Shown: in pieces, positions 37,318 to 49,800 of the stretch
Numbering within the stretch: the first letter of the stretch is position 1
Layout of the letters: each line of letters opens with the position of its first letter
NCBI RefSeq assembly: GCF_016859285.1
Contig: NC_053418.1
Location: 8,207,001 to 8,271,000, forward strand
Direction of reading: 5' to 3'
Length of the DNA stretch: 64,000 bases
Source: Xiphias gladius
Taxonomy: Eukaryota > Chordata > Actinopteri > Istiophoriformes > Xiphiidae
Program-made: the position numbers and the translations under genes
Notes under the pieces: generated by a model
What the model saw: only the letters and a program-made list of their open reading frames with translations
What the model was told of the DNA's origin: nothing
Database searches by the model: none

Positions 37318-40300
37318 TCAGATGTTGAAGCTCTCTCCACAGCCACACGTGCCCTTGATGTTTGGATTGTTGAAGACAAATTCACTGGACAGCTTTGACT
37401 CCACAAAGTCCATCTCAGTTCCCAAAAGGGTCAGCTGAGCCTTCTTCTCTATGAACACCCTCACGCCTGCCAAGAGAGTAACAGTAGAGCAGTCACTACT
37501 CCCAAGTTCTAATACTGGCATCAATACTCAGGCAGAATTTTGTTTGTTTAATAATATGTTGCAAAAAAGGAAACAGCAACCATACAAACACATATTTTTA
37601 TTAAAGCCACTATGCGTAGAATTTGAAAATGTCCAACTTTAGCACACCCTAGTGGTAGTATTTAAACGAAAATCTTTGTGGCAGACAGCAATGCATACCA
37701 TGAATAATCCTCAAAAAACTGTACTTCGTTCCATCTGTCCTCATACTATGAGGAAAACACAATAAGAAGTAATTTACCATCCTGCAGTACTTCCTCATCA
37801 GATTTGTGTTTCTCCTTGGTGTAGTCCAGTGTGTAGGTCAATCCATTACAGCCACGTGTTCTCACTCCGACCTTCAAACCGATCTAGATATAGCAAAACA
37901 GACAATACCAATCAATACACTGTCATCAATTTTTTCCTGGAAAACAATCATTGGTTCTGAACGTTAAAAGTGACAAATACTCGTGAAACAAAAGAAAAAA
38001 GATAGCTAAAAAGACAAGTTCGAACCCAGCCTACTTTTTTCACCTCAGCACTGCTAGCCAAACGTAGCGTGAAGTGGTTGTGAATGTGTGATGGTCTGTT
38101 TTATAAAGCTACAGATATGGCCGGACACAGCTCCCCCAAATTCTGACTTCACACAAGAATGGTGGGAGGGGGTCTCTGAAGCTATTTGACCATCCAAGAA
38201 GCAGCCCCGTACACTGGCAACTTAAACTGTCAGGTTCTTTAGTCACTTTCAAGAGTTAATTAGACTAGAGCCCACGGGAAAGCCTCATAATTACCCTGAA
38301 AGGACACTTTAAGAGATGAATCATACTATTCCTACAAATACTTCAAAATATCATTTTCTGATTCTCTTTATTGCTACAGCTAAGAAATATTTGAGTGACT
38401 GAACAAAAGGACTCTTGTTTTGCTGATCAATGCCAGTCACGCCTCTCCTACCACATTTGGTACGGACATTTCATGCTTTCTAAACAGACAGCACTGGCAA
38501 GGCTTTGAGTGAATGCTCCAAAGTCCCAGTCCCCCAAAACTACCGACCTTGTGCTATGCCCCTAGTTTTGTTTCTCAAAAGTACAAATAGTAACAGCATT
38601 TCAAAAGGTAACGAGGGCTGTTAACATTGACATTTTGAGCTACAATCCACTATACAATTCTAGAAAATGGGGAAAAAATACATGTAAATGTTTGCTGATG
38701 TTGCTGTAGTCTCCTGGCACTTGATATTACTTCAAATTTTCCTTACTGCACCTTTATGTTTCACTTCACAAAATCTTTTGACTAAAGACAAATATGACTT
38801 TAGCAAAAGGAAGGAAAAGGGTGATTGCGGTCTCATATGGAGTCTTCACTATAATGTAAAGATAAAAGGTCCTTGAATATTGATAAAAGTTAACTTTCTA
38901 ACAATCCAAGGCAGATGCGGATACATTCTTTTGAAGAGAACAACCCAATTTATTGAAAATTGAAGGCTCAAAACAACACAGCGCCCTTCTGCTATTACAT
39001 AACATGTAGAGAAGCACCATGTGCTCAATGATATGATGTTTCAGTGCATGTTGGCCATATCAATTACTCACATATTCCGGCTTGTCCTGCAACAACCACC
39101 TGATCTTGCTCACAGCTGCTGGAGTCTAAAGAAGAGACAACAGAAGATAAAAAGGGTTACAACTCACAGCTTCGATTTACATAATATTCAGAAGAAATCA
39201 GTGTATTTTGGCAAAACTGTGACTGTTTCAAACATACTGAGCAGAAGTGAGACAACAGAGAAACAGACTATGGTGCCGGTTTAAGTTTCTATAGCTGTTT
39301 TGATACTGTTTGTCCTGCTCTGACAAGTTTCTGTTGTAAGGTCTAACACTTCAACTTGTCTTAAATCAGCAAGTTCCTACAGTATAAAGAGATAACCTGC
39401 CCCCCTGTAGCTTCTGCTGTAAGGGCGTGGATGTAGCTGTAGAATAGAGCGATCCCAGCATTTGGGCTCTCTTGTGGAGGCATTTGGGAGACTGAGGTGG
39501 ACTACACTAGCCATATGGTGCTAATCCCTTAAAGCCAGCATGTGCAACCATGCTGCAAAATGTAAAGTACGTCCCGACTGTGTCAAAGCTGGGAGTTATT
39601 TCATAACTATTCTGTCAACCAAGTGTAATGGTAATGTCCAAAGCTTAACTTGTAGTTCCTTGTAGGAGTGTGTAGTTAATAGCAAGTATTTTGCACTGGA
39701 TTAATATTATTGATAAATTAAGATCTTAAAATATATTACATTTAATACATGATTTGGTAACATTTACGTTTCTCATTGGCCTTATTCCCTGACAGATAAC
39801 TGTTTAATGACACATCATCTGCGGTTGCCTCAGTGTTGAGGGACCTCCCACTAAACATTTACTTCAGCGCACTACCTTTATCATCTCAGGCCACTATGCG
39901 CACACATTATCTTGAAACAGCACGTTTCGCACAGCTTGTCAGGCTGATATTCACCACCATCCCACCCATAACAACAAACCATGACTGCACTGGCAGTTTG
40001 CCGCACTAAGAGTCTGTTTCTTTTATATAAATATTATATTGAGTTATTTTCCAAGCATTTTTGCTTGAAAAATGACTGAAACAATAATTGATTATCCAAG
40101 TAGTTGCCAAATAATTTTCTTTCAATCGATTACTCTTTGCAGATCTACTTCTTTCATGCCCAAAGATTCTGTCCTAGTAATTGTGATACTCTCATAAAAT
40201 GAATTATGATACATGATATGATAACAATAAAAATGTACTCATGTTATATTACCAACTCAAACACAATAACAACTAGTTTCACACTCACAAGTCTATATAC

Positions 40301-41289
40301 ATTAGCTTTTGCAAAAACAGTTTCTTTAAATCGTTTGTAAACTGAAGAGGCAATCTACCGATTTTAAACATACAGGTCAGTTTACAAGTGACAAGGAGTG
40401 AATTTCTGCTTGTGAAAACAGATGTACAATGTCTAATATTTGGGCATGGAGTTTTTAAAGGTGTGGCTTTAAAGGAACAATTGAAAAGATGTTAACATCA
40501 CTACAGAAAATGTGGTATCCAGTATTTTTTGAGCTTACTGGTGACCAAAATAGAGCTGAAACGATTTGTTGGTAGAAAATGAATCTGTAACTACTCTGAC
40601 AATTGATTCATCATTAAAGTCGTTTTTAAGCTAAATACCAAATACTCACTGGTTCCAGCTTTTAGATTGTGAATATTCACTGGTTTTCTACGTCTTCTAT
40701 ACTAATTTAAACTAATAAATTAAGACCTCGATAATGCAGGTATTGTTTTTAAAATTGCAACAGAGGGTTAAATTAACATTTTACAGCTCGACGCTGTCTT
40801 GAATTGCTAATATGTAGTCACCGGTAGCTACAGACGAACAAAATAGTCTGTGGCACATAATCAAGCAACAGCTTAGCTTAGCAACCGAACGTTGCCTTGC
40901 CTGCGAGTAACTTTAACATCTAATCAAGTTCTTTGATGATTTTACGAGCTAATGTCATACTTGTACAACTACCCCAGTGTGTACATCGGCTAATACAAGC
41001 TCATCATCACGATAAAAAGTGTAATGTTTCGGGAAAGTTTTCCTGCGTGTAACGTTCAAGTCACCGATGGTTAGCAAGCTTAGCTAACTTCGGATCACGT
41101 AACGTTAGCCATCGGCTGCTAGTCTTAACGCCACACGTCCTGGATGAATATATACTGACCGAGCAGAAAAGTGTTCTACGTGAGTTTAGCACTCAGCGTA
41201 TCACTTACCAGTGTCAGTGCGGCTCTTGTAGGCAGTATCTTTCTTTTGCTGACCGCTCGGACGGTCGCTCGCACCATGGAGGCAGACAT
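37318..41289 (-). CDS. isca1: Iron-sulfur cluster assembly 1, mitochondrial
   Basis: An A-type carrier that, with ISCA2 and IBA57, matures mitochondrial 4Fe-4S proteins. Four exons: 41209-41289, 39072-39125, 37778-37883 and 37318-37466. They total 390 nt, so 129 aa, the same length as human ISCA1. The N terminus MSASMVRATVRAVSKRK is basic and presequence-like. The HesB/IscA fold follows: LTPAAVSKIRWLLQ, then GLKVGVRTRGCNG, TYTLDYTKEK, FIEKKAQLTLLGTEMDFV and the C-terminal GTCGCGESFNI. The three cluster-binding cysteines are present (C57, C121, C123). The splice phases are consistent, and nothing looks broken. Upstream sequence has TAACGTTA-type motifs shared with tut7. Confidence 0.97.
40550..40745 (-). 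repeat. AATCGATTA-type repeat fragment (family D)
   Basis: GAGCTGAAACGATTTGTTGG followed by AATTGATTCATCATTAAAG, then CCAAATACTCACTGGTTCCAGC and GTGAATATTCACTGGTTTTC. These are segments of the common fish repeat seen at 22965. A further scrap lies at about 40060-40140. It is in isca1 intron 1. Confidence 0.55.
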
Positions 41290-41300
41290 GTTGCTACAGC
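41030..41300 (-). promoter_or_regulatory. isca1 5' end with TAACGTTA motif
   Basis: Within the first intron near its donor, a TAACGTTA octamer (41100-41107), a related TAACGTTC (about 41049-41056) and AGCTTAGCTAACTT cluster beside exon 1. Motif density is seen directly; regulatory meaning is inferred. Confidence 0.35.
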
Positions 41301-41339
41301 TAAAATCACAACATTGACCAGCTCTGGAGTGTTTAAAAA

Positions 41340-41360
41340 AAAAAAAAAAAAAAAAAAAGG
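41340..41360 (+). repeat. Poly-A run
   Basis: An A run of about 23 bases about 50 bases upstream of the isca1 start codon, on the template-facing strand. Confidence 0.9.
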
Positions 41361-41364
41361 TAAA

Positions 41365-43180
41365 CGCCACAAATAAGATGCCCAGTTCAATGATTGGCTA
41401 ATATTATGACGGACAGGCGCGACAGCCAATGGGCTTACGGATAAATCATCACCGAAGATGAACACATGCTCGGTTGTATAACCAGCCTGCAATGTTATGA
41501 AAGTACTGTAAAAAACTCAATACGTTACACTTTTCCGGAACCTCTCTTGTGAGGATTATTTTCATTTCATTTTTCTTGTCTACTGTTGTTATTACCAAGC
41601 GACTCTGACAAAATAATCTTACCTCAAGGTCCACTTACTAGCTTGTTCCAGCATTTTCAGCAGAATAAAGTCTGCTTTGTTGGTCAAACCAACGTTTCGA
41701 AGGACAATACTGAACTTTCACGCTCTACTGTACAATATTTAGTGTGCATACTAGTCTTTTTTTAATAAAAAAAAGATCCAGTGACCAGGGTGGACTAACT
41801 CTAGAAATGATTACTTAGGTGGTTAATAATGTGTATTCCATTGAGTTCATTTCCTTGTAAAATACTATATTAATACAACAATTGTTAAGTTTACTGCCTA
41901 GCTAAAAATGTATTAAAGCAAAGACAAAGACAAAAAATGTTTAAGTAGTTAATCTATCTAAAATTGCCAACAAGTTCTAATAACACCTCTGGCTCTAGCA
42001 GTATGTAACGTACCATGGAGAGACCCCACTACAACTAGAAATACTGCTGACTTTAGTGCTTTATAAATCCACAAACAGTTTGACATTTGTTTTTCTCAAA
42101 ACAGTGTACAAAACAAACAAACAACTTTTTCAAGGACATATTCCACACTGGGACTTCAGTTTAATGAATTCTGAGACACAAAATGGACTGCAAGCCAACG
42201 TTCCTGGCAGGATTGGGGTTCCTTAATAAACTAAATCTCCCATTTGAGTACCACAAAAGAAATGCAATAAGGCTGGCATTAAAACAAAGCTACTTTAAAA
42301 TGAGAAATTTCATTACAATACCATCAACAACACATTTTGTAATAAAATTTAGCCATATTAGGATAACAATGAAGCCAGACAGTCCATATTCAAAGTTGAA
42401 TGATAAGCAGGTCTTTGAGACATTAATTAGCAGCAACATAATACAAGGGCGTGGACCCTCACAGTGCAGCTACCAATCTGTGGCACCATTACTACAAAAT
42501 GAAGCCTTTGTGGCAAATAAATACATTTATCTCTACACTGAATTAACTGAGATTACCTCTAGTTTGGGAGTAAGGGAAAATGGCATTTGCAGCAGTTTAT
42601 GCCATCAGCTGGACCAGTTGACTGATTTTTTTTAAAAACCTTAACCACTATGTAAGCATGAAACTTTCTCAACTATATGTTCTTGCACTATAGTTATGAT
42701 ACTTCCTAGCATGTGTGGAGACACATACAGCCCAAGGTTAGCAGAGGAAGTACAGTTTCACTGGAATTTTACCTTCCATTCACACGTACAGGCAGTTGAG
42801 GGGCAGTATGCTTCTATGAAACGGGTGGATAAGCAGTCTCAAAAAATAAAACTATGATCATGAAAAAATATCTACAGGGTGTTTTCTCTAAAACAGAGAC
42901 ACACAAATGCACGGAGAAATACTGCACGAAGAGCTGCTTTCAAGACTGAAGTGGGGGACAGACTGCTGGACGTCAGTGCAGATGAGAAAATTAAATCAGG
43001 ATTTAAAAGAAATTCCATAAAAAAAGATCCCGGCCATCACAAAAAGTTACACTGCTATTGACAATGTATATCGTACATTTTTTTTTTTTTTGTTAAATCT
43101 GGAGAAAGATAATTGGATAATTTGCCATAAAAACCTTTCAATTATAAAATAAGGAATAAGTAAACTGATGAGTGACTTTC
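41365..43180. other. isca1-tut7 spacer
   Basis: AT-rich. A 150-codon frame on the plus strand at 42183-42635 has no family resemblance. The right part probably includes tut7 3' UTR. No repeat family is identified. Confidence 0.4.
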
Positions 43181-43184
43181 TGGT

Positions 43185-43190
43185 TTTATT
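43185..43190 (-). terminator. Possible tut7 polyadenylation signal
   Basis: AATAAA on the minus strand about 640 bases past the tut7 stop codon. Confidence 0.35.
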
Positions 43191-43824
43191 TGAAATGGCC
43201 TTGATCTTGATGACTCTTAACTGACCACAAGTCTCTTTAAGTAGCAGACGACATACCATATCATTGCCATGTCCATTTGTCTTACAGCTGTAACAGTGTT
43301 TGCAAACACTAGGACTTACCTGTGTGGACAGTTGAGCCTATACAGTGTCAAGAAGTGTTAGCATCAATTACAAGGCAAACATAATATGTTGTCTGCCAAA
43401 GATACCAAATTATGGTGATCAAGATCTAAGCAATTTACTACTGGTCATATAGCAGACACTTCTCAATGACTTACATTTTCTAATTTATACAATTTCACAC
43501 TGAATCTGCAATGACATTGCTTGAAATGTAATGAGTATAAAAAAAACTTGACTGGCAGTGTAGGTAAACAAAGACATGAGGTGCATGCATAATGGCTTGT
43601 CTTGTTAAAATGAAAGCTTTAAAAAGCTCCTCTGAGGAGGAGAACTTTGGGGGGGGGACAACACACATAAAAAGGCCCTATTTGGCTTCAAGTCAAGGCG
43701 TCCTGGCTTTGGCTTTTAATGGGCTCCCATTGGCCCAACAGTCCCATACAGATTTAAGGGCTTCTGGACTTTGTCTGCCTGGACAAGAGTAGAACCTTGT
43801 GGTTTGTGTAGCCACAGCTGCTGC

Positions 43825-46800
43825 TCATTCCACTGGGCTCTTCCTGTGACCAGAGCGACCCAAATTTCGGCAGGCTAAACTACCTGAAACAAACCAGAAT
43901 GCAATTGTCAAAATTTATTCCAAAACGTACGTTGAACCTGCACTGGCCACTTATCAGGCTAAATGACAAAAAAGGCCAGATTGCATCAACCTGTTAAAAC
44001 AACAGCTGTATTTGCTGCTTAATTTGCACACCACAAAAAAAATCATTTCAGGTTACAAGCATGATAACTCGGAGAAAATGTTCTTGAACTGTATTGAAAA
44101 CAACAGATAAAAAAAAGGAGCAAAATGCTAAACTTTAGCCAAAACATCATCAAGCGTGCACTCTGTCCAGAACAAGATGTATCAGCATCATTCTCTCACA
44201 AGTCAGTTGACCCAAAATACAAAAAAAATAATTAATTCTTATGTAGAGTGTAAATAGAGCCCCTTTTGTCTCCATAAATTAAAAATATATTTTTGGTTTA
44301 AACAAGTTGTTTGGGCTTTGGCATATAAAAGAAAAAACAGTTCATACATGGGCTGACAGCATATGCTGAAAGGAGAGGTAATTGGGCAAAAATGTGTGTT
44401 TTATGATAGGTGAGGTGGGGTATTTTAAATTTCTTCCTACATTTTACAAAGTAATTTAAGAAAAAACAAAACCTTTTTAAAATCTATTAAATTAGCTACA
44501 CAGTGACATTGGCAATTAGGGGAGAAATCTTTCAATTTGACAGTACCTAAGGAATTTCAATTGAAGCAAAACGCACAGCAACTTTACATACCTGCTTGTG
44601 GACTTAGTATCACATTTTGTTGCTTTCTCTTCTTCTTCTCTTCTTGTATAGGTGAACCCTGAAAAAAGAAAGTAAATGGGCACAGGGGTAGCAGTGTACA
44701 CAGCTGTCTACCAATTTAAAAGAATATTTTTCACTGACTGTCATAAAAACTGACATCATACCTGTTTCTCCTTTTCTCTCAAATTCCTCAAGTGGGCTGA
44801 AGAGGGGGGGGTAAAGCTTTCCATCCTCATATTGCCTGCCAAATCACAAATGAGAGATTAAAAAGGAAGCAACTGAATTTTCCCCTCCATTTTATGAATA
44901 ACATTAATGCATAATAACGGGTACTTTATATTTAAAATGTACTAGAAACTAAAACAAACTAATAAAAAGAAACTGCCAGTTCTGCTATGGAGTTAAGAAA
45001 TTTATTTTGGAAGGGCTTAACAATGCAAATAAAAAAATAAAAAAAATAAATAAAAACTTTGTGTGAACCTGCAGGGCTTCTGTATAGCTGACAGTCCTTC
45101 TTGATGTGGGCGCTTGATCCACACAGGTAGCAGCAGCGCATTTCCAGTGCATCTCTTTTCCTCCAGTGCTCACTCTTGTGTCTGACCTGATCCTTGGTGT
45201 CCTCTGCTGTATCCATTTTGTCTCTGAGGTGCTCTGGCCTTTTCTCTAAGTCCCTTCTGTGCTTAGACCTGGGCCAAAATTATCCACAATTAGCTTGACA
45301 CTTGGTGCGGCTAGTAATTTATCTGTAAGTTAACACTCTTACCAATTCAGACATGTATTGTGATTATACCTACTTCTTACGCATAGGGCAGTCTTTCATG
45401 AAGTGGCCGATCTTGCCACAGATCCGGCAGCAGCGGTCATTTGGAGCCACTTCTCCCTCAGTGAGAACTTCAGGATCAAAGAAATATTCCTGGGACAAAT
45501 TAGGACAAATCACACTGTCAGTGCTTATAGTGCCACAACAATATGCAAACGTGGTGTCTAGACAGCAAATACTAACCATCTGACTGGGGTAGATGGGAGG
45601 AAAGACTTTGATGGGTGTACCAAACACTGTTCTGCCGTTGATGAAAGCCTTCATGATGAAGTTCGTCACTGTTTTGACAGATAAGACATGAAAATACATT
45701 TGAAAGACAGACAAATAAAGAGAAAAAGACAGCAGGGAACGAAACAGCAGAAGACAGATAAAAACAGACAGAAATAAGGAAATAATAATACTTTTCCTGG
45801 ACAGACCAGCACCCAGATTATGATTCAGGTCAAATGGATCTGTAATATGAACACAGAAGAGAATGCAACACGTTTAGCAATGACAAATATTTCCAAACGG
45901 CCATACACAGTCATTTCAATTCAGCAAACAATCTAACAATACTAATCATTTATAGTGATATGCATTTAATGAACTGCATGGACAGCAACATGTTGTTGGA
46001 TATGTGATTATTAGTTTAAACCTAGTACAAAAATACTTATATGCTACAGTATTTTACATTTTGTCTTTGTTTTCTTATTGTAGAAGTCTGGACTGTGAGA
46101 ATGTCCCACACACTGACCTTCAATGACGATGTATTTAGATGTCCACTGCTTGTTGAAGGTGGTGAGCCGGCATTGCTGACGGATACAGACAACATGCTCT
46201 CTGAAGTCAAAGTCCTCTGTATAAAAGCGGAGCAGGCCAAGCCACAGCTCCCCCACTGTCTCAGTGTTCCTCCCATACTGTGGCCAGCGACTGGGCTGCA
46301 AGTGGAAGACGACAAGATTGACGTGTTATTTAGACACAGTGCGACATGTTTGTTCTCTAAAATGTTTAAAAGGGACACACACACTGGATATGTAAAAAAA
46401 TACAAAACACTCACTAATGTTTTTAAATCATCAAAGTAGTACACGTTCCAGCCATCAACTAGCACTTCTGGCTTCTTCTTTCCATCATATATCTGCAACA
46501 AACAGCTCAGTGAGGTCAGAAAATTTTGCAATTATTAACATACACAACTGAGATACATCTTTATTTGTAAGCTTGGGAATATAATATTGTATGTCTAGAT
46601 AGAGAGCAGTTCTTAGATAACTCAATATCCCAACTGAAAAAAACTGAAAGGAGAAATCTATTTGAGTAATGAATTAATCTTTATAGCTCTGAAAAGACTT
46701 GCAGTGGTGTCTGTAATGTAAAATATCAAAATCCTGAGAACAAAATCACAGAATTTTCACGAGGGCCTAAACAAAGAGATTCATAATTCTCTAAGGTCAA

Positions 46801-49800
46801 TCTTAGTTTGCTTTTACATGTCTAAATAAAACTTAAGCCTTCGTTTAGACAGGAGAGATAAAATACACTTTCTGGGATAGTTAAATACCAAACCATAAAA
46901 TCATTCAAAGGGAATGCCACTCAGGCATCTGGTAACTTTCGAAAAGCCAATAAGGATATACATTATTTGAATGAATAGAAACATAAAAGTCAGTTTGAAC
47001 CTTTTTACAAGCATGTAATTTGTACCTCTTGCAGCACAGGGATAACCGGTGGGTTTCTCTGCTGAAGGAAGAACAACACCATGAGTGTGTAAGCGTAGGA
47101 CGAAAGGCTGCCACGTGACGCATCGCCAATATCACACATCTGTGATGGGGAAAAAAATAATAATATATAATATAGTAAAACAGTACAATATAGTGAAACA
47201 ATATAACACTATAGAAACATAAACACATTACAAAGATGCTTTGGCTGCAAGTGTTTAAAGCATTTTCACCTTGGCAAAAACCTTCATTACGTAACAGAGG
47301 ATCTTCACTCTCCTGTCAATGGCAGCATATGAGGCTAGCAGGTGTGTGTTGTGCAGGGCCTGAAAAGAAAAATGTCACTCAAAAGGAAAATTTGAAATGT
47401 GTGTTTTTCCACCGACTTAAAAAAGAAAAAAAAAAAAAATCAGTTTCATGTTAATGAAAAAGTGCTGCACAAAAGAAAACAAGGGAAGGAGAAAGAGCCC
47501 TACCAATGTGTTGTAGAGGCTTATGTCTCCTTCCAGGCCGGTGCGAACATGGTAGAACTTCACGATGGGTACTTTTGCCGTAGTGATGGGTAGAATGTTC
47601 TTCAGACCTGGTGTCAAGATGCAAATGAGGAGACAAGTTAAATTGACACACGGACATTTTCTATTTAAAATCAATTTTGCTCCATTTGTCACTTCACTGT
47701 ACCAGGACTTATGGGACATTGTGGAACTTTTATCTCACCATTAACTTTCCTTAAGATAGCTCGTTGTGATTCCTTCCAAACGAAAACCAACATTGGCAAC
47801 TGAAGTGACAATTTAAGTGCATCAATGCCAGTAATCCTGGTATGCTATGAATTACCTGGGTGTTTCTTGAGCAGTCTTGCCAGGCTCTCAATGATATTGA
47901 TGCAGTCAACATCCTGTGGGAGGGAGAAGGGAGAGAGAAAAGAAAACAAAAAACAAAAACACAGGAACAAAGTTATGTTTTATGGATTCAGGATCAGAAT
48001 GAATTTCACAAAAGGAAGTTTTCTGTATTAAATCCTACAGATGACCGAGAACTGTATTTAATCCCCAATGGTTGTAGAAGAGACACTGACTATCTACACA
48101 TTTATCTTGTGTGTTTCCCTCTAACAAGAAACTGAGCTGCAAAGTTTTAAATTGGGAAATTTGGTAATATAACCAATTTTAAAAGGCTTATAAAAATCAC
48201 AACTCAGCAAAAAAAAAAAAAAAAAAGGCTGATGCTAAACACAAGTACACCTGACCACAACAGTAGATGAATACCTGCATATTCGTCTGTATGTGTGTAA
48301 AATTAGCATTGGGATAAAAAGATAAACTTACATCTAAGACTAGGCACTTGATCGAATTTTATTTTCAATTACCATTTTGGATGCCAATGAATATGAAAAC
48401 AAGATAATCAAGATAAAACTATTGTGTCACATTCTGTTATGTATTTATATATTATTTTCTTGATTTTTTTTACATTAATTTTTTAATTTGTCTTTAAATT
48501 GAAGCATATTTAATGTTCAAGGAAATCCACTTTTAAAAATACTTTTTTTTTTTTATAAGTTCAATTAATGTATGACGTTTCCCAAATCAATGAGTAATCC
48601 TGTTAAATAATCCTGATGTCAATATTCATAAAAAATAATTGCAATTATGATTTATGCCATAATCGAGCAGCCCTACTTACATCTATGGACTCCTGGCCCT
48701 CCAATACCATGCAGATGTCTAGGTCACTCTGTCTGAAGCCAAAGCCATTTTTGGATGAGCCAAATAGTTGTAGCCGAGCTCCTGTAGATCATAAAAACAA
48801 CCTGTCAGTTTCATAATATATATGCTCTCTGCTCTACATCTTGTAGTTAATGGGCAAGTCAATAAAATGAAAAATGGAAGATGCTAAATAGTGAATACGG
48901 TGGTTTACGTCACCAGCAAACTGTCGTCTGACAAAGGTCTCCAGGTCTTGAAGGATGTGCTCTCTTACACCCACTTCCAGTTCATCCGGGGCGAAGTCAG
49001 CTAAAAAGGAAACAGACCGATATTCAGATCTAGCTAATAAAAATGAGGCTAATTGACAGGATATCATTGGTATAAAATATATCCACATATATGACTGACA
49101 GGTTTCAAAAACAGTACTTATTCTGCATGCATACAACTCTCCATCCCTGTATACTGCTGTTCCATAGTGTGTAGTGAGTAAAAATTACTTTTAAATATTT
49201 TGTGTTTAAATAATTTAACCAGGCATAAAAGTTTAGTAACAAATAACACTTGGGTCATTAGCTCAAGCCACACTGGACCTCATGCAATAACCAGTTGAAC
49301 AGATTTGTTCTTGTTTGGAATTTGGATTTAAATGTTTCTAAAATCAACTAAATAAAATAAAATAATAAAAATATCTTCCAACAACTGCATCGTGGTCTTT
49401 ATGCAAATCTGTCAAGGTGAACGTGAATGTTTTAACACCTGACAGTGTAACGTCTTGATAATATCTAAAAAAAAAACCAAAAACAAAAAAAAAAACCCCA
49501 AAAGCAGCCACTGACACCGCTACATTTGTTATGTTTTCCTTTTCTGACAACAGGACATGTGGCTCCGTCTTCTTACTCATTAGAAACACTTTTACCCTTA
49601 CATAGAAACTTGAGTTTATTGGTTATGCTAATGATTAAATCCAACAAATGCGCACCTACTTATGAACAAGTGGCACTGATCGAGTTGAAATGAGCAATTT
49701 ACAAGAAGGTTGCGCAACTAAGAGAACCTGCTGAAGCCAACTTGGACCACTCCAATGAGCAAATCTCAGATATTTAGGATCAGAATATGAAAATGTTCTT

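Noticed and set aside
42183-42635. 150-codon plus-strand frame between isca1 and tut7
   Set aside because: AT-rich, no domain, no splice context and probably opposite the tut7 3' UTR. Kept only as a weak possibility.
45370-45381. Apparent phase break in tut7 after the second CCHC finger
   Set aside because: The GTAAGA donor gives the wrong phase. The neighbouring GTAGGT donor (exon end 45374) restores phase 2 and the expected MRKK residues, so no break exists.
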